A DNA stretch of 64,000 nt from Ursus arctos. Taxonomy: Eukaryota > Chordata > Mammalia > Carnivora > Ursidae. The notes beneath the pieces are model-generated. The model had not been told where the DNA came from, did not search any database, and worked only from the letters and a program-made list of their open reading frames with translations. Of this stretch, positions 34,409 to 63,910 are shown one piece after another (within the stretch, counting starts at the first letter, position 1; the number at the start of each line of letters is the position of its first letter). The stretch is taken from positions 9,717,423-9,781,422 of the forward strand of contig NW_026622852.1 of assembly GCF_023065955.2 (NCBI RefSeq). Reading direction: 5' to 3'. The translations under genes and the position numbers were made by a program.

Positions 34409-34994
34409 AGTTAGATGTACAATTACATATGACCCAGCAATTCCACTTCTAGGTACATACCTTAGAAAATTGAAACCATATGTATGCACAAAAACTCATA
34501 CATGAATGTTCATAGCAGCATTATTCATAATAGCTTAAAAGTGGAAATATCCTAAATGTCCCTCAGCTGGTAAACAAAGACAGTATGGAAGTGATACAAT
34601 AGAATGTTGTTCAGCCATAAAAAGGAATCAAGTACTGATACATGCTACATCATGGATGGAACTTGAAAACATTATGCTAAATAAAAGAAGCCAGACACAA
34701 AAGGCCATTTATTTATAGGACTCCATTCATATGAAATGTCCAGAACAGGCAAATCCACACAGACAGAAACTAGATTAGTGGTTGCTAGGGGATGGGAGGA
34801 GGAGGGAATCAGAGTGGACCGCTAGTGGGTACAGGGCTTCTTTTAGAGTGATGAAAATGTTCTGGATGGAAATGTTCTGGACTTGATAGTGCTGATGGTT
34901 GTATGACATATAACTACACTAAAAAATACACTGAATTGTATACACTTAATTTTGTGCTTTAAAATAGTGAATTTTGTTATGTGAATTATATCTC

Positions 34995-35670
34995 AATTTT
35001 AAAAAATATGCATCAAAACCCCAACAGATACCACTTCACACATACCAGACTGTTAAAATAAAGACTAGCACCATAGAGCATTTGAGGATATGGAAATGGG
35101 AGCCTGCCTACGTTGCTGGTGGGAATGCAAAATGGTACTGCCCATTTGAAAGATAGGAAATTTTCAACAAAGTTAAACATATACTTCAGGAATTCCACTC
35201 CTGGGTATCTACCCAACAGAAATGAAAACATATGTCCACACAAAGACATGTACGTGAATGTTCAACTGGTGAATGGATAACCAATATAGGGTATATTCAT
35301 ACAATGGAATACAATTCGACAATAAAAATGAAGTACAATTATATTCAACAACATGGATGAATGTCCAAAGCATTACATTAAGGGGAAGAAGCCAGAAACC
35401 ACAGACTATATATAGGATGATTCCACTTACATAAATTTTATTTAAAGGCAACACTATAGAGACAAAAGGTCAGTGTTTGTCCAGGGCCAGGGAATCCGGA
35501 GTGGAGACTGACGGCAAAGAGGCAAGAGGAAACTTTCTGAGGTGAAGGCAGTGTTCCAAAGCTCAGCCATGGTCATGGCTGCACAAAAGTATACATTCCC
35601 TAAATCTAGACTTGTATACTTAAAAGGAGTAACCTTGATGGTATTTAAAGTATACCTCAATAAAGGCATT
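34995..35670 (+). mobile_element. Second old L1 3' end
   Basis: L1 ORF2 end text appears again (ACCACTTCACACATACCAGA, GCTGGTGGGAATGCAAAATG, CCACTCCTGGGTATCTACCC, ATACAATGGAATACAATTCG), ending GTATACCTCAATAAAGGCAT. It follows the previous L1 3' end directly, so it is a separate copy. Confidence 0.8.
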
Positions 35671-35689
35671 TAAAACAAACCAGAAAAAG

Positions 35690-36170
35690 CCAGATTCCTT
35701 TTTCTTTGCCACGGTGACGAGCATCATTCCGGATAGTGGAGGTTCCAATGGCCTCCACAACGTGGAACAGGGTGCTCTATTGACCTGACACACACGTATA
35801 GCAAGAGCAAGAAATAAAGTATTGTTATTTTAAGCTGCTGAGATATGGGGGTTATTACTAAAGCATAGCCTAGCCCATTCGGATTAATACAGAAATTGAT
35901 TCCAGAGGTGGTATTGACTCAAGTCAATATTAAGTTTAGTCACTTAAGTCAAGGGAGGTTGGACATGGGAATGAAAAGTGGCATCTTAGAAATACTGTGG
36001 TGTGGTTATCTGGTATATGACACTGAATCAAATAGACAAAAAACAGACTAAATTTTTTGGAGAACTGTGTTGCCAAAGAACCACCAGCCCTGAAAGAGAT
36101 GAGACTTTGTGACTTAAAATGATCCCTTGGCCTCATCACGAGGCAGGAAATGTTCTGAGAAAGTTGCTCA
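35690..36170 (+). repeat. MaLR LTR 3' part and possible internal sequence
   Basis: MLT1-type 3' landmarks: ATTTTAAGCTGCTGAGATAT, GGGGGTTATTACTAAAGCAT and TCGGATTAATACAG (35830-35891), followed by AGAAATTGATTCCAGAGGTG, which resembles the tRNA-primer-site start of MaLR internal sequence. Confidence 0.55.
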
Positions 36171-38429
36171 CTTCCTCAGGAGGGCAATTTCCCTGATAAC
36201 CACTTGAGATGTGGCCTAAGACATTATGGAAAAATAAAGACTCTTTCAGGAGGTGAAGCCGGATGCTACAGAGAACAATGGACAAGGGTGATACTGCCAG
36301 GAAATGTGATCAAGGTCTAATCGAGAAGCATTCTCCATTCGCACAGTCAGGAGGCTCAAAATATGGGATTTTAAAACTGTAACAGACCAATGTTGGCTAT
36401 GTGTTTGCCATGCTTCACTTTTCCATTCGGAGTGGGAGTTTTTATTGGGGTTATCCTGCCCCTGCTCAACTACTATGTAAGTTGTGTGTAGAGGGCAAGT
36501 AACATTTTAGTTCATGGTCACCAGATCAATGGGAGCCACATTTGGACTTGAAATAGACTACAGGGTATTTCATGGAGATGCCATGACTGGATGGGATTTG
36601 GGGAGTATCTCCCTCCAGGCTGAAGTGAGTATATTTTGTGTGAAGGAAGGAAGGAGAATAAGCCAAATATCTAGATTACGGCAGTCATAAGTGCTGTTCA
36701 CCAACATTTCTGGTACTTCTTCCAGGCACATCATAGCATTGTGTTTCCTCCCCAGCTGAAGGTGGTAAAACTCTGGGATTTGCTTTGAATATGAACTATG
36801 TCACTTCTGGGTAGAAGCTCTAAGAGCCAATTCATGTATACCATGCTCTCTTTCCCTCTCCTGGCAGAGTGGAGACTCCAGCAGCCCAGGGCCCTGTATG
36901 AGGACAATGTGGAGTGGATCCCTCACTGGCCCGAAACAGAGAAGGGGCATGACAGAAACACATGGCGGTGTTGTGGTCATTTTCTTCCCATGACGTAGCC
37001 TAGGAACCAGGAGCAGAGGCTCATCCGCTGGGAAGGAAGCAGATGCACAGGAGACAGAGTAAAAATGGTCTCTAAAGCTTTTTAAATCTGAATTCAAATG
37101 CTTCCTGAGGATCTCTCACATTCCTGTCCCTGAGTTCCACAAGACGCCCTTTACCCACTTAACAGATGCTTCCTCGAGTTTTTGTTTTTAAACTAGCTCA
37201 AGTTGATTTTATTCCCATCCAAAGAGTTATAACTAATGCATCCCCAAATTTATCAAGCCCCTTATGCCAAAGAACAACAACGAAAAAGACAAATGTGAAA
37301 GCCTGGGACACACTGTGAGAACCATGGTGGATGCAGCACAAATGGGAATGTAGCAGAGACAAGCCAACTGTTGGCCATAACCATTTCCTCTTTTTCCCTG
37401 AGCCCACAGACTACATTTCTCTGCCTCTTTCATCATTAGGTGAAGTGAGATGACTGAGCTCTAGCCAATGGAATATGAACAGATCATATGCATTACCTCC
37501 TTCACACAACCCTCCATGCTTTTTCCCCTTTCGCAGCTTGATGCAAAAGGACAGAGTGACCTTAGCAGCCATGCATTGAAGACAGAAGAGCCACAAGACA
37601 AAGAACATGGGTTACTGAATCACAACATGAAAAGTCACGCGCTGGCAGGAACAACCTGCTTTGTGACAGATGTTAGCTTACCCTAACTCATCCAGGGGAG
37701 TAGAAGAAAGCATTTTATGCTAGGTTACCTGTTGGTGATTCTTATATACCTCGTTTGATCTTCCCTGAAGCTGAATGAGGTGGTGAAATTGTCCCCATTC
37801 TACAGAGGGGTTAGGCAAAGTTCAGAGAAGTGAACTTGTTGGGGAAGAGGATCACATGGCACTACCCAGCCAAGTCCAGCTTCAAACACAGACCTCCTGA
37901 TTCTCAGAGGCCAATTTTTTCCCACTGTTACACTGAATGCTAAAGATTCCTCCTTAAACTGAACATATTAGCACCTAATCTAAATCTCTAAACTATGAAA
38001 TCGATTCTAAAAAGATGAAAGACAAGGTAATCCTCCCTCAAGATAACTGTGCCATCCCATTTATCTCTTCATGCCCACTGCTCAGTCAAGAACATGGCAG
38101 AAAGAGAGACTTTCCCATTTGTCTGAAAAGGTTTTAGAAAGTCTTACCAAGAAACAAAAAGTTAAGTGCACATCACACTACAATTAGACACCAGCATAAC
38201 AGATGTTGTGTTGGTGTAGACCAACCACAATAAGACTAATTTCATCAAGTGGAATTTACTTAAGTAACAATATAACAATTCAATTGCATGTTGTAGGTAA
38301 ATGAGTTGTAGCAATACAAGAATACCGAATTCCGGGAATACCTGGCAACTTACACATACAGCTAATAATGCAGGGTAATAATGCAGGGTATTCTGTAATA
38401 CTGAAGAATGAAAAATAAAGCATGTTGAC
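36171..38429. other. Intergenic DNA with MIR and MaLR traces
   Basis: At 37740-37925 there is a MIR-like stretch (CCCCATTCTACAGAGGGGTT, CAGACCTCCTGATTCTCAGA). At 37400-37480 the text resembles an MLT1 LTR (CTCTAGCCAATGGAATATGA). Overlapping 60-98 codon frames are not credible genes. Confidence 0.45.
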
Positions 38430-38445
38430 TTTCAAGTTGGGATGA

Positions 38446-38451
38446 TTTATT
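38446..38451 (-). terminator. Candidate distal poly(A) signal AATAAA
   Basis: TTTATT on the plus strand reads AATAAA on the minus strand, in the same orientation as TTC39B. It is followed downstream on the minus strand (38401-38430) by a T-rich stretch. It coincides with the left limit of a long stretch without recognisable transposons. Confidence 0.35.
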
Positions 38452-41022
38452 TGCACTTAAAAATACAACTTCTAAGATGACATCTGTTTTCAAAAATGTC
38501 TTAATGTTAAAAATATGCTACAGGAACTGTTGTCTTCATGTTGAAAATGTGGATGTCATATCAGCATTAGCTTACAAATCATAGGTGATAACATTAACAC
38601 AAAATCAGCAAGCAAATACGCATTGGGAACACAGTTTTTATATTAAAAATATCAGAAGTTCACAGTTTTCTTCTTTCTTCCCGACTTATATTGATAAAAT
38701 GCTTTTATAGCTACAATCTATTTCACTTTCTGGTACCAGATCCAATGCCTATTTGATCAGCAGATGGATGCTACTAACACATTCATCTTACATAGAACTC
38801 ACACATCTTCAATTTCTAAAAATGTCTTGCTCTGTAAAACTGTGACCACTGGGAATGGAAAAGATAGGAAACCAAGTTCAAGTGTAATGAGAAGAGAATG
38901 AGGGACAGAAAATGTTGGCAATTTTTACTAATAAATCATTGAATTACAAAGTACATACAGGTAGCTTTGATGAGTCAACAAGAAACCACACACTGATTTA
39001 CAAAGTCTATGACCTCTAACTACTTTTGTTTAATCCAAATGAAAGTGAAAAATACACATTTTCAAAGAATTTCAAAATCCACCTACATGGCATGGTAACA
39101 TTAAGGGTTTTTAGATAAGCAGACCACAAGACAGGTTTATTTTGTTTGTGTTTTAAGGCAAAGCAAAATTTCCCAAGTGAAATACCTACAAAATAAATTT
39201 GCTTTAGAAATAAATTTCAGTAATAAAATAATACTTCTCACTTATTAAATATATATTTTACCTTTACATCTGATTTAGCAACTTGCATCAAAAAATTCAA
39301 GAGTTCTATGAATATTTGCAAATAAATATTTAAAACACTAGCATATAAATGCCTCAGCTGGTATTCATTTGGGTGTTTGGATGTCAACAGTTAGCAAAGG
39401 GAAAAAAAGAATAAATAATAAACTACCTACTTATAAAAAAATTTTCCCTTAGACAACATGAGAATGCGACATACTGGTTCGGAATGAAGTCATTTTTCTG
39501 GACAGCACATATCAGTGGAACACGTGTGCTCTCCTTTTGCAAATCAAAGTACCCAACAGTACTGCTTTCTTCAGCCATTAAATCAACAGCCTAAGATTTA
39601 TGTTTACCATAATCTTTCTTTTCATGTAAAGTATATCCTTAAAAAATGAATCACTGTATAAAAAGCAACAGTCCACTATGAAGAGTAAAATCATTTCAGG
39701 TAAAAAGTGAAGTAATTAATGAAAATTGTTTAAACTAATTTACTAACCTGGACACTTGGTTCCAATAAAGACAAGAATGAATTAGGATGTCTGTATGATT
39801 TCCCAAGCAGGGAGTCACATCCCTTCAAATTGAGGAAGACCTTCCAGCATCTCAAAATAACAGAATTCCTTTAAAACTGAAATGATAAGCAGTATTCTCT
39901 AATATGTTCACGTATCCAATTTCTCTGGCTATCAGTTCTGTTACACTGAGACCCAACTTTTTCTTTTCCTAATAGTGTTCAATAGACTACTAATAATTAA
40001 AACAAAATTACTAGAAAATATTAAGTAGCAATAAAACCAAAGCTCCCACTGGGATATGCCAGCATCCCTTACATTCATCACTTAAACTGTGTGTTTCTAA
40101 GAACTACTGGATTAACATACAAGTTTTACTTCATAAAGTTTAGCATTATACTTCAAAGTACCTTGAGATTTCCTATTAAATACCTGATCTGTAGGCATCT
40201 GTATGAATTCTTTATTAAATACAGTGAGGCGGCTGCTTGGATTTTTCCATGCAAGGTCGGGTTACAGTATTACCATCTGATATATTTATAAATGGGACAG
40301 AATGGGGGTTAGACTTCCACCGAAGCTAGATGCACCAGCCCTTTAGGACGGATCAGGCCAAGAACCTGCTCAGCCTTCTGAATCCACTAAACAGTCCTTG
40401 CATCATTTCTTTCTGCCGTTTTCAAGTCATGAACGGATTGGAATGGACTTCCATGCCATCAAAATCAGATAGCAACTGCTCAACAGAGAAGGTATTCTCC
40501 CTCATGATAAATTCTGATGCATCCTTCCTTACATTTCAAGTTCAATAATCTGAAGTAACTAAATCTGACAGCAGATATAAAAAAGACAAAGCTATCAACA
40601 ATGGGAAGTGGGAACAGGGTTTCAAACAAGCAATCGAATACGTAAAGAAAAATATATAAATAACTGGTCTACAGGAGGGGAGACAATTTGGAGAAAATCC
40701 TGCACTCTTTCTGAAAGAGCAGGATAAAACATTGTCTATTTCATATTTATAAGTTATTTTCTATCTACTTGCCTATCTGATCTAGACATGTCTACAGAGA
40801 TTAAAAATGTCAATTACATGAACACATATAATTTAAGTATATCACACACATTAAAAATACTAATAATAGGCAGCAAAAGGCTTAAAGTATATAACTTTAA
40901 AAAAACTATCTGCCAAATCATAAGTGGGTAGCTAGTGACTAATATTCCTTAAATAGTCATATTGGCATAGCTGAGACACCAAATTCTTCAGAATAATGTT
41001 AACCTTAGAAAATATTATTTTA

Positions 41023-41155
41023 GGGGTGCCTGGGTGGCTCAGTCAGGTAAGCGTCTGGCTCTTGATTTCAGCTCGGGTCTTGATCTCAGGGTCATGAGTT
41101 CAAGCCCCACGTTGGGACCCATGCTGGGTGTGGAGCCTACTTTATATATATATAA
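41023..41155 (+). mobile_element. SINEC, older subtype, 3'-shortened
   Basis: GGGGTGCCTGGGTGGCTC head, CTCTTGATTTCAGCTCGG body, ending at GTGGAGCCTACTTTATATAT. Confidence 0.88.
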
Positions 41156-41343
41156 TTTTAATCATAAAACCTACTAACATCTCAAAGGTGAATCACTCTA
41201 CAACTCTAATTGTTTGTGCTGTTGCATCTGAAAAAGCGACAAATGTTTGTAAAATCAGATTAAAATAACAATGTTAAAAATAAGGTCTCAGTCTAGTATT
41301 TAAGGAGCTGTGGGAGAGTGAGTGATCAAAGATGACCTTGATC

Positions 41344-41539
41344 GGGGCGCCTGGGTGGCGCAGCGGTTGAGCGTCTGCCTTCGGCTCAGGGCGTGATCCC
41401 AGCGTTATGGGATCAAGCCGCACATCAGGCTCCTCCGCTATGAGCCTGCTTCTTCCTCTCCCACTCCCCCTGCTTGTGTTCCCTCTCTCGCTGGCTGTCT
41501 CTATCTCTGTCAAATAAATAAATAAAATCTTAAAAAAAA
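41344..41539 (+). mobile_element. Very young SINEC in putative 3' UTR
   Basis: A full arctoid-type body with CTCCGCTATGAGCCTGCTTC and a clean A-tail. Perfect 16-bp duplications AAAGATGACCTTGATC at 41328-41343 and 41540-41555. Confidence 0.95.
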
Positions 41540-43029
41540 AAAGATGACCTTGATCATCTGCAGAATAAAATGATGAAATGAAAGTTTATGGGCACTTGAA
41601 CAGAAAAAAGCAAACCTCACAGATACATATTTGAACCAGAACTGAGAATACAACTATGGTGGTTGGGTGATCATAGTAGATAGCAACTCCAGGAAGCATG
41701 CTTTTGGGAGGCCTTTTCTTTAAACAGACCTGCAGCACACATAAATGAGCACTCCCTGACACTCAGCATCATTCCAACCCACATGCCATTAGCCATGTTT
41801 CAAGTGCTCAATTGTCCCATGTGGCCAGTGGCCACGAGACCGGACAGAGCAGGACTGAAGAGGTTGGGTGTGGGGGAGGAGATAATTTCCCAAGACTCAT
41901 TCCAGGCCCTATGAATCACAAAATCTTAGGGCATCTAAACAATCACTAGAGTCTTCATTAACTCATTTTAACTAAATGCATTTGTATTTATGATTGATAA
42001 AGATGGAGAGAATAGGAGAAAAACAGAAATACGTAAAAAGAAAAATCAATGAAGGATTAATCAGAGTAATTCCAAAAATCTTTCTGTTAGTCACAAAAAT
42101 CTTTTCAATTATTATTTTCAGTCACTTTAAAGGAAGGATGAGAAGTAGCATCATAACGACCATAGTGACTATTAGTGCCTATCACAATGTAACTACGCTT
42201 ACAGCAGCTTCAAAAGGAGAAATACTCGATTGTCTTCAAAAGGGGGTAAACCTTCTTCTTTATACACATCCCACTGATTTGAAGCCCTTATCAAAGACTC
42301 ATAGAGGAACCTCAAAGTTCAACTGTAAGTTCCCAGGCCAGGTAGGAACGACAGTCACATAGCTCTGCTAACCTGCCTACTTGGCCAAAGACAATATACT
42401 TAGATTGCTTCAATGATTAAAAAATCTTTCTTGATGCTGATTAATTTGGAATTCACCTCTCTAAAGCTTCTACCCACTTGTAGAGAAAACAGAATCAATG
42501 AGCTTCCTTTTCCTATGTAACTTGAGACCTTCCTGTATCCAGGAGAAGCACAGAAACATTAAAATATATGTCCACATAGGAGTTGATATAGTTAATCTTC
42601 CATTAATTATCAAGCGGAAGTCATGCCTTCCTTGTCACTGATCCTACAAAGCAGAACCTTTGCTTGAGTCTTAAAATTTATACAGCACTAATCAGAACCC
42701 TGGCTCTCCATTTAAAAAAAAGAAAAGAAAATTATACCAAAACTACACAAATTGCACAAACTGTCAGACATATTGGCAGCCCAAACCCATCACATATGCC
42801 CCTCAAAACATTAGATAAAACATTGTCACTTCAGCACTCATTCTTCACAAAGCACCCTGGATCCAAAGTCACTCCAAAAATGCAGTATTAGCTGACGCCA
42901 TGAAAGTGGCATCACCAGGGCATCGTCAACAGGCCAGGAGACAGATAAATATTTGTAGTGTTAATGATATTACAACAATTACACAGTCAATGGATAGATC
43001 ATCCATATTAACAGTTAACTATAAAAAGA

Positions 43030-43335
43030 ACAGGACAATCAGAGAAAGACAATTATCATGAGGTTTCACTCACACGAAACAGCGCAGAGGATCATAGGGG
43101 AAGGGAGGGGAAAATGGAATGGGAAGAAATCAGAGAGGGAGACAAACCGTGAGAGACTCTTAACTATGGGAAAGAAACAGGGTTGCTGGAGGGGAGGTGG
43201 GTGAGGGGAGGGGGTAACTGGGTGATGAACATTAAGGTGATGAGCACTGGGTGTTATGTGCGACTGATAAATTACTGAACTACATCTGAAACTAATGATG
43301 TTCTATAGGCTTGTTAATTGAATTTAAATAAAAAG
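43030..43335 (+). mobile_element. L1 3' end (5'-truncated)
   Basis: Carnivore L1 3' UTR landmarks: GAGGTTTCACTCACACGAAA, GAGAGACTCTTAACTATGGG, GATGAGCACTGGGTGTTATG, CTACATCTGAAACTAATGAT. Confidence 0.85.
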
Positions 43336-44084
43336 AATAGGAAGTAAAAATAAGAACAAAATAAGAAAAAAATAGAGGAACAATTCTAATGAGAGATAGG
43401 AATTTCTTTTATATTTGTTTGGTAATGCAGAGTTAAAGTAAAATAAAAATAAACACCATAGCTTATATTGTTTTCAAATTATACCAGAAAGATAAGTTTT
43501 TACTGACTTCCGCTCTGACCTGCAGGTTCTCACAAAAACAATATGGGTGTTTGTACTTTTAAAAAGTAATGCTACCAAAGCTCTTCTAAGGAAATTGTTT
43601 ACTATTTCTCAAGTTGTATACAAAATAATTATTAAATGTATTTCCACTGCTGATATGGTAATAACCGTTCATTTTATTTCCTCTTGTCTGGACTTAAAAT
43701 AAAGCTACGTAATTCATATTAATAGCACATAGCGAGAGCTCCCACCATGCTGTCTGAAGGACTAGTTCTCTGACTCAAGTTGTATTAATCATCTTCCACT
43801 GGAAACATATCCTTAGTATTGGTCAAGAATTAGTACCTTAAAGAAAACAAGACCAAAATACCTGCTGGGCATAGACACGTGTAGCAGGGAATGAACAGCA
43901 AGGAGCAAATTCATAATCTGGGTTATTGTCAGGGCCAAACACATGAATAAATTTAAAGGTGTTTGAATTTCTGCACTTCCTTCATTTTACATCAGAGACC
44001 ACAAAGTCGGCCAATATTTTTGTGTTGATATTATTATCAGTGCATAAAATCCATAATTATTACAGCAACTCATATACTCACATG

Positions 44085-44660
44085 GCCTTTCACAGTTTAC
44101 AAAAAGCTATCATATGCATTATCTAACTGAGCCGCCACGAGCACCAAGCAGTGTGTTGCCATCCCCACTGGGGAAACGGAGTCGAGGAAGAATGACTTAG
44201 TCCACGTCAAGGAAGTACCGACTAGCAGAGGTGGGCTCCAGGCGCCCAATCTGGGGCTGTTCTGCTAAACTGCAGAGGTTTCCATAAGTTACTCTTCAAA
44301 ATAGAACAGAAATGGGACCAAACCCTGATTTATGGATCCATGAAGTATTTTTCCTCGCCCTGGATGCAATCCTGTCATTAACCCCAACACTTGGCAGTGG
44401 GGGGGTAGACAGGACTGTGGAGTAAGACACGCACTTTGTGGTAATAGTTTGAGTTAAACAGTTTGACACTGTTTGCAGAAAATGCCTAATACACAGACGC
44501 ACATTTAAAAACCTGAAAGAGACCTTGAAAAGTCATCTGTTCTTTTTCCATTTCATAGATGAGGAAAATATGCTGACGCAGAGAATAGGGGGGCTCCTCA
44601 AGGGTCACCCCAGTAACTGCTAAGCCAGGCTCTTCCCCACATTCTGCCCTGATTGTGTTT
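44085..44660. repeat. MIR fragments
   Basis: Two MIR-like stretches (44090-44270 and 44545-44640) share the TTCATAGATGAGGAAA and CCAGTAACTGCTAAGCCAGG style of MIR core text. Confidence 0.5.
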
Positions 44661-45597
44661 CCCAGTTAAAGGACGAAGCACAGTCCAGATATTTACAAGG
44701 AACCATCACAGTGCTAGATAAAGAGATTAGAAAATTAGATCTTACTCACCAACATCATGAGTATAAAAATTACTGATATTTTACATATCATTTAAAGCAG
44801 CAGGAACTTTGCTTCCTATAGAAAAAAATAATCAATGTACGTATTTTAGACTCTCATGGCTAAGGTTGAGGATAATTTCTAAAATATGACTTTTCTTCCC
44901 TTTAGACAGAGTTCTTTGAATTTTATTATAATAGACTTAGGTACATTCAAAAAAAGAATAGTTGCTCAAAAATGTCACCACCTTTAACTTACACGAAGAA
45001 TAAAAAAAAACCTAAAACCTATATTTCACCATCTTTTCTAGATACAGTTCCCTTCCACCTATTAAGGACATTATCCTGTCCCTAATTCACACCCACTGCC
45101 TGTCTTATTCAGGAGACTTCAGGTTATTGGTAATCTATTTTGAATGTAGGTGATTTTTATTTCCCCTCTTAAATTTAAATAGGAGGCAACAAAATATCTC
45201 TGACCAACAAAGCTAAAAATGGCTCAACTTATCAGCCATTTGCTACTTAAACATTAATTTCCACATTAAAAAAAATAAATAATCTAATCAGACTTGATTG
45301 TACCTGTGAGTCCTTTAAAAGACTTCTTCACTCTCCAATTCAAATCTAATATGAAATTCTTTTTGGAGAGGCAAAATATAAGAATTTTCTAGATAGTACT
45401 AAACATTGAACATCGTTTCATAGGAAAAAAAAATTTACGCAGACCAACAGTAAACCACACAGATGATAAAAAATATTAACAATAAAATTATTTTTTTGTC
45501 TCTCATTCACGAGATCACTTTTCTACTTTAATACAAGCTCTAGTCTATCGCAGATGTCAGTGCTAACTGAGGAAAAACCCCATCCTTCATGTTCTGA

Positions 45598-62967
<17,370 letters not shown>

Positions 62968-63300
62968 AAATGCAAATTTTCAGACTCCACCCCAGTGGTG
63001 GAGTGACCTAATATTAGTGATCTAATATCAGTGACTCTAGAGCTGGGCGCAGCAATCTGGATTCTAGTGAGTCCTCCAGGTGATTCGGATGTGTGCTGAA
63101 ATGTGAGAACCACTGACTGACACATACTTCTCTCTAGTTAACGTGGCTAATATCTTAATTTATCAAACACAATCAAGGAAATCTAGATATAAAATTGGCA
63201 ATGCACCCCAATGTTTGTAGCAGCAACGTCAACAACAGCCAAAATATGGAAAGAGCCCAGATGTCCCTCAACAGATGAATGGGTAAAAAAGATGTGGTGT

Positions 63301-63302
<2 letters not shown>

Positions 63303-63339
<37 letters not shown>
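63303..63339. repeat. (CA)n microsatellite, about 18 units
   Basis: An uninterrupted AC dinucleotide array located inside an L1 3' end. Confidence 0.97.
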
Positions 63340-63341
<2 letters not shown>

Positions 63342-63720
63342 GGTATACTACTCAGCCATCAAAAAGAATGAAATCTTGCCATCTGCAAAGACGTGGATGG
63401 AACTAGATAGAGGGTATTATGCTAAGCAAAATAAGTTAGTCAGAGACAGACAAACACTATGTGATTTCACTCATATGTGGAATTAAAGAAACAGATGAAT
63501 ATAGGGGAAGGGAAGGAAAAATAAAATAAGATGAAAACAGAGAGGGCAACAAACCATAAGAGACACTTAACTATAGGAAACAAACAGGGTTGCTGGAGGG
63601 GAGGTGGGTGGGGGGGATGGAGCATTAAGGAAGGCACTTGAAGTAATGAACACTGGGTTGTACCTCTGAAACTAATAATACAGTACATGTTAATTAAATT
63701 GAAATTGAATAAATATTTTT

Positions 63721-63910
63721 TTTTTTAAGATTTTATTTATTTATGTGACAGAGAGACAGCCAGCGAGAGAGGGAACACAGCAGGGGGAGTGGGAGAGGAA
63801 GAAGCAGGCTCCCAGCGGAGGAGCCTGATGTGGGACTCGATCCCGGATCGCCAGGATCACGCCCTGAGCCGAAGGCAGACGCTTTAACGACTGCGCTACC
63901 CAGGCGCCCC
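63721..63910 (-). mobile_element. Very young SINEC, reverse orientation
   Basis: Reverse arctoid body with a CACCCAGGCGCCCC-like end (TACCCAGGCGCCCC). Perfect 20-bp duplications GAAATTGAATAAATATTTTT at 63701-63720 and 63911-63930. It is inserted in the L1 tail. Confidence 0.95.

Larger units (their letters stand above)
30385..34990 (+). mobile_element. Old L1 serving as host of a nested transposon stack
   Basis: L1 ORF2 and 3' text is split into 30385-30722, 33447-33536, 33960-34217 and 34409-34990 (CAAATGGTTATGGGATCATT; AAAGGTCTAGTATCCAGGAT; ATGAAAGAATGCCCAAAATC; TGACCCAGCAATTCCACTTC). The pieces become colinear once the Tigger1-like element and the SINEs are removed. Confidence 0.8.
38430..45597 (-). 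other. TTC39B: Putative TTC39B 3' UTR (extent uncertain)
   Basis: AT-rich DNA follows the stop codon. Minus-strand AATAAA signals occur early (45156-45161, 44922-44927, 43671-43676) and at 38446-38451. The far signal marks the left edge of a repeat-poor block at about 38.45-41.0 kb. If it is used, the UTR would be about 7.2 kb and would contain two SINEs, an L1 3' end and MIR pieces. The sequence alone cannot say which site is used; only the proximal few hundred bases are secure. Confidence 0.4.

Noticed and set aside
63721..63910. tRNA gene
   Set aside because: The tRNA-like head of the SINEs keeps promoter-box resemblance only, with SINE tail and duplications; no functional tRNA structure is supported here or in the other SINE copies.
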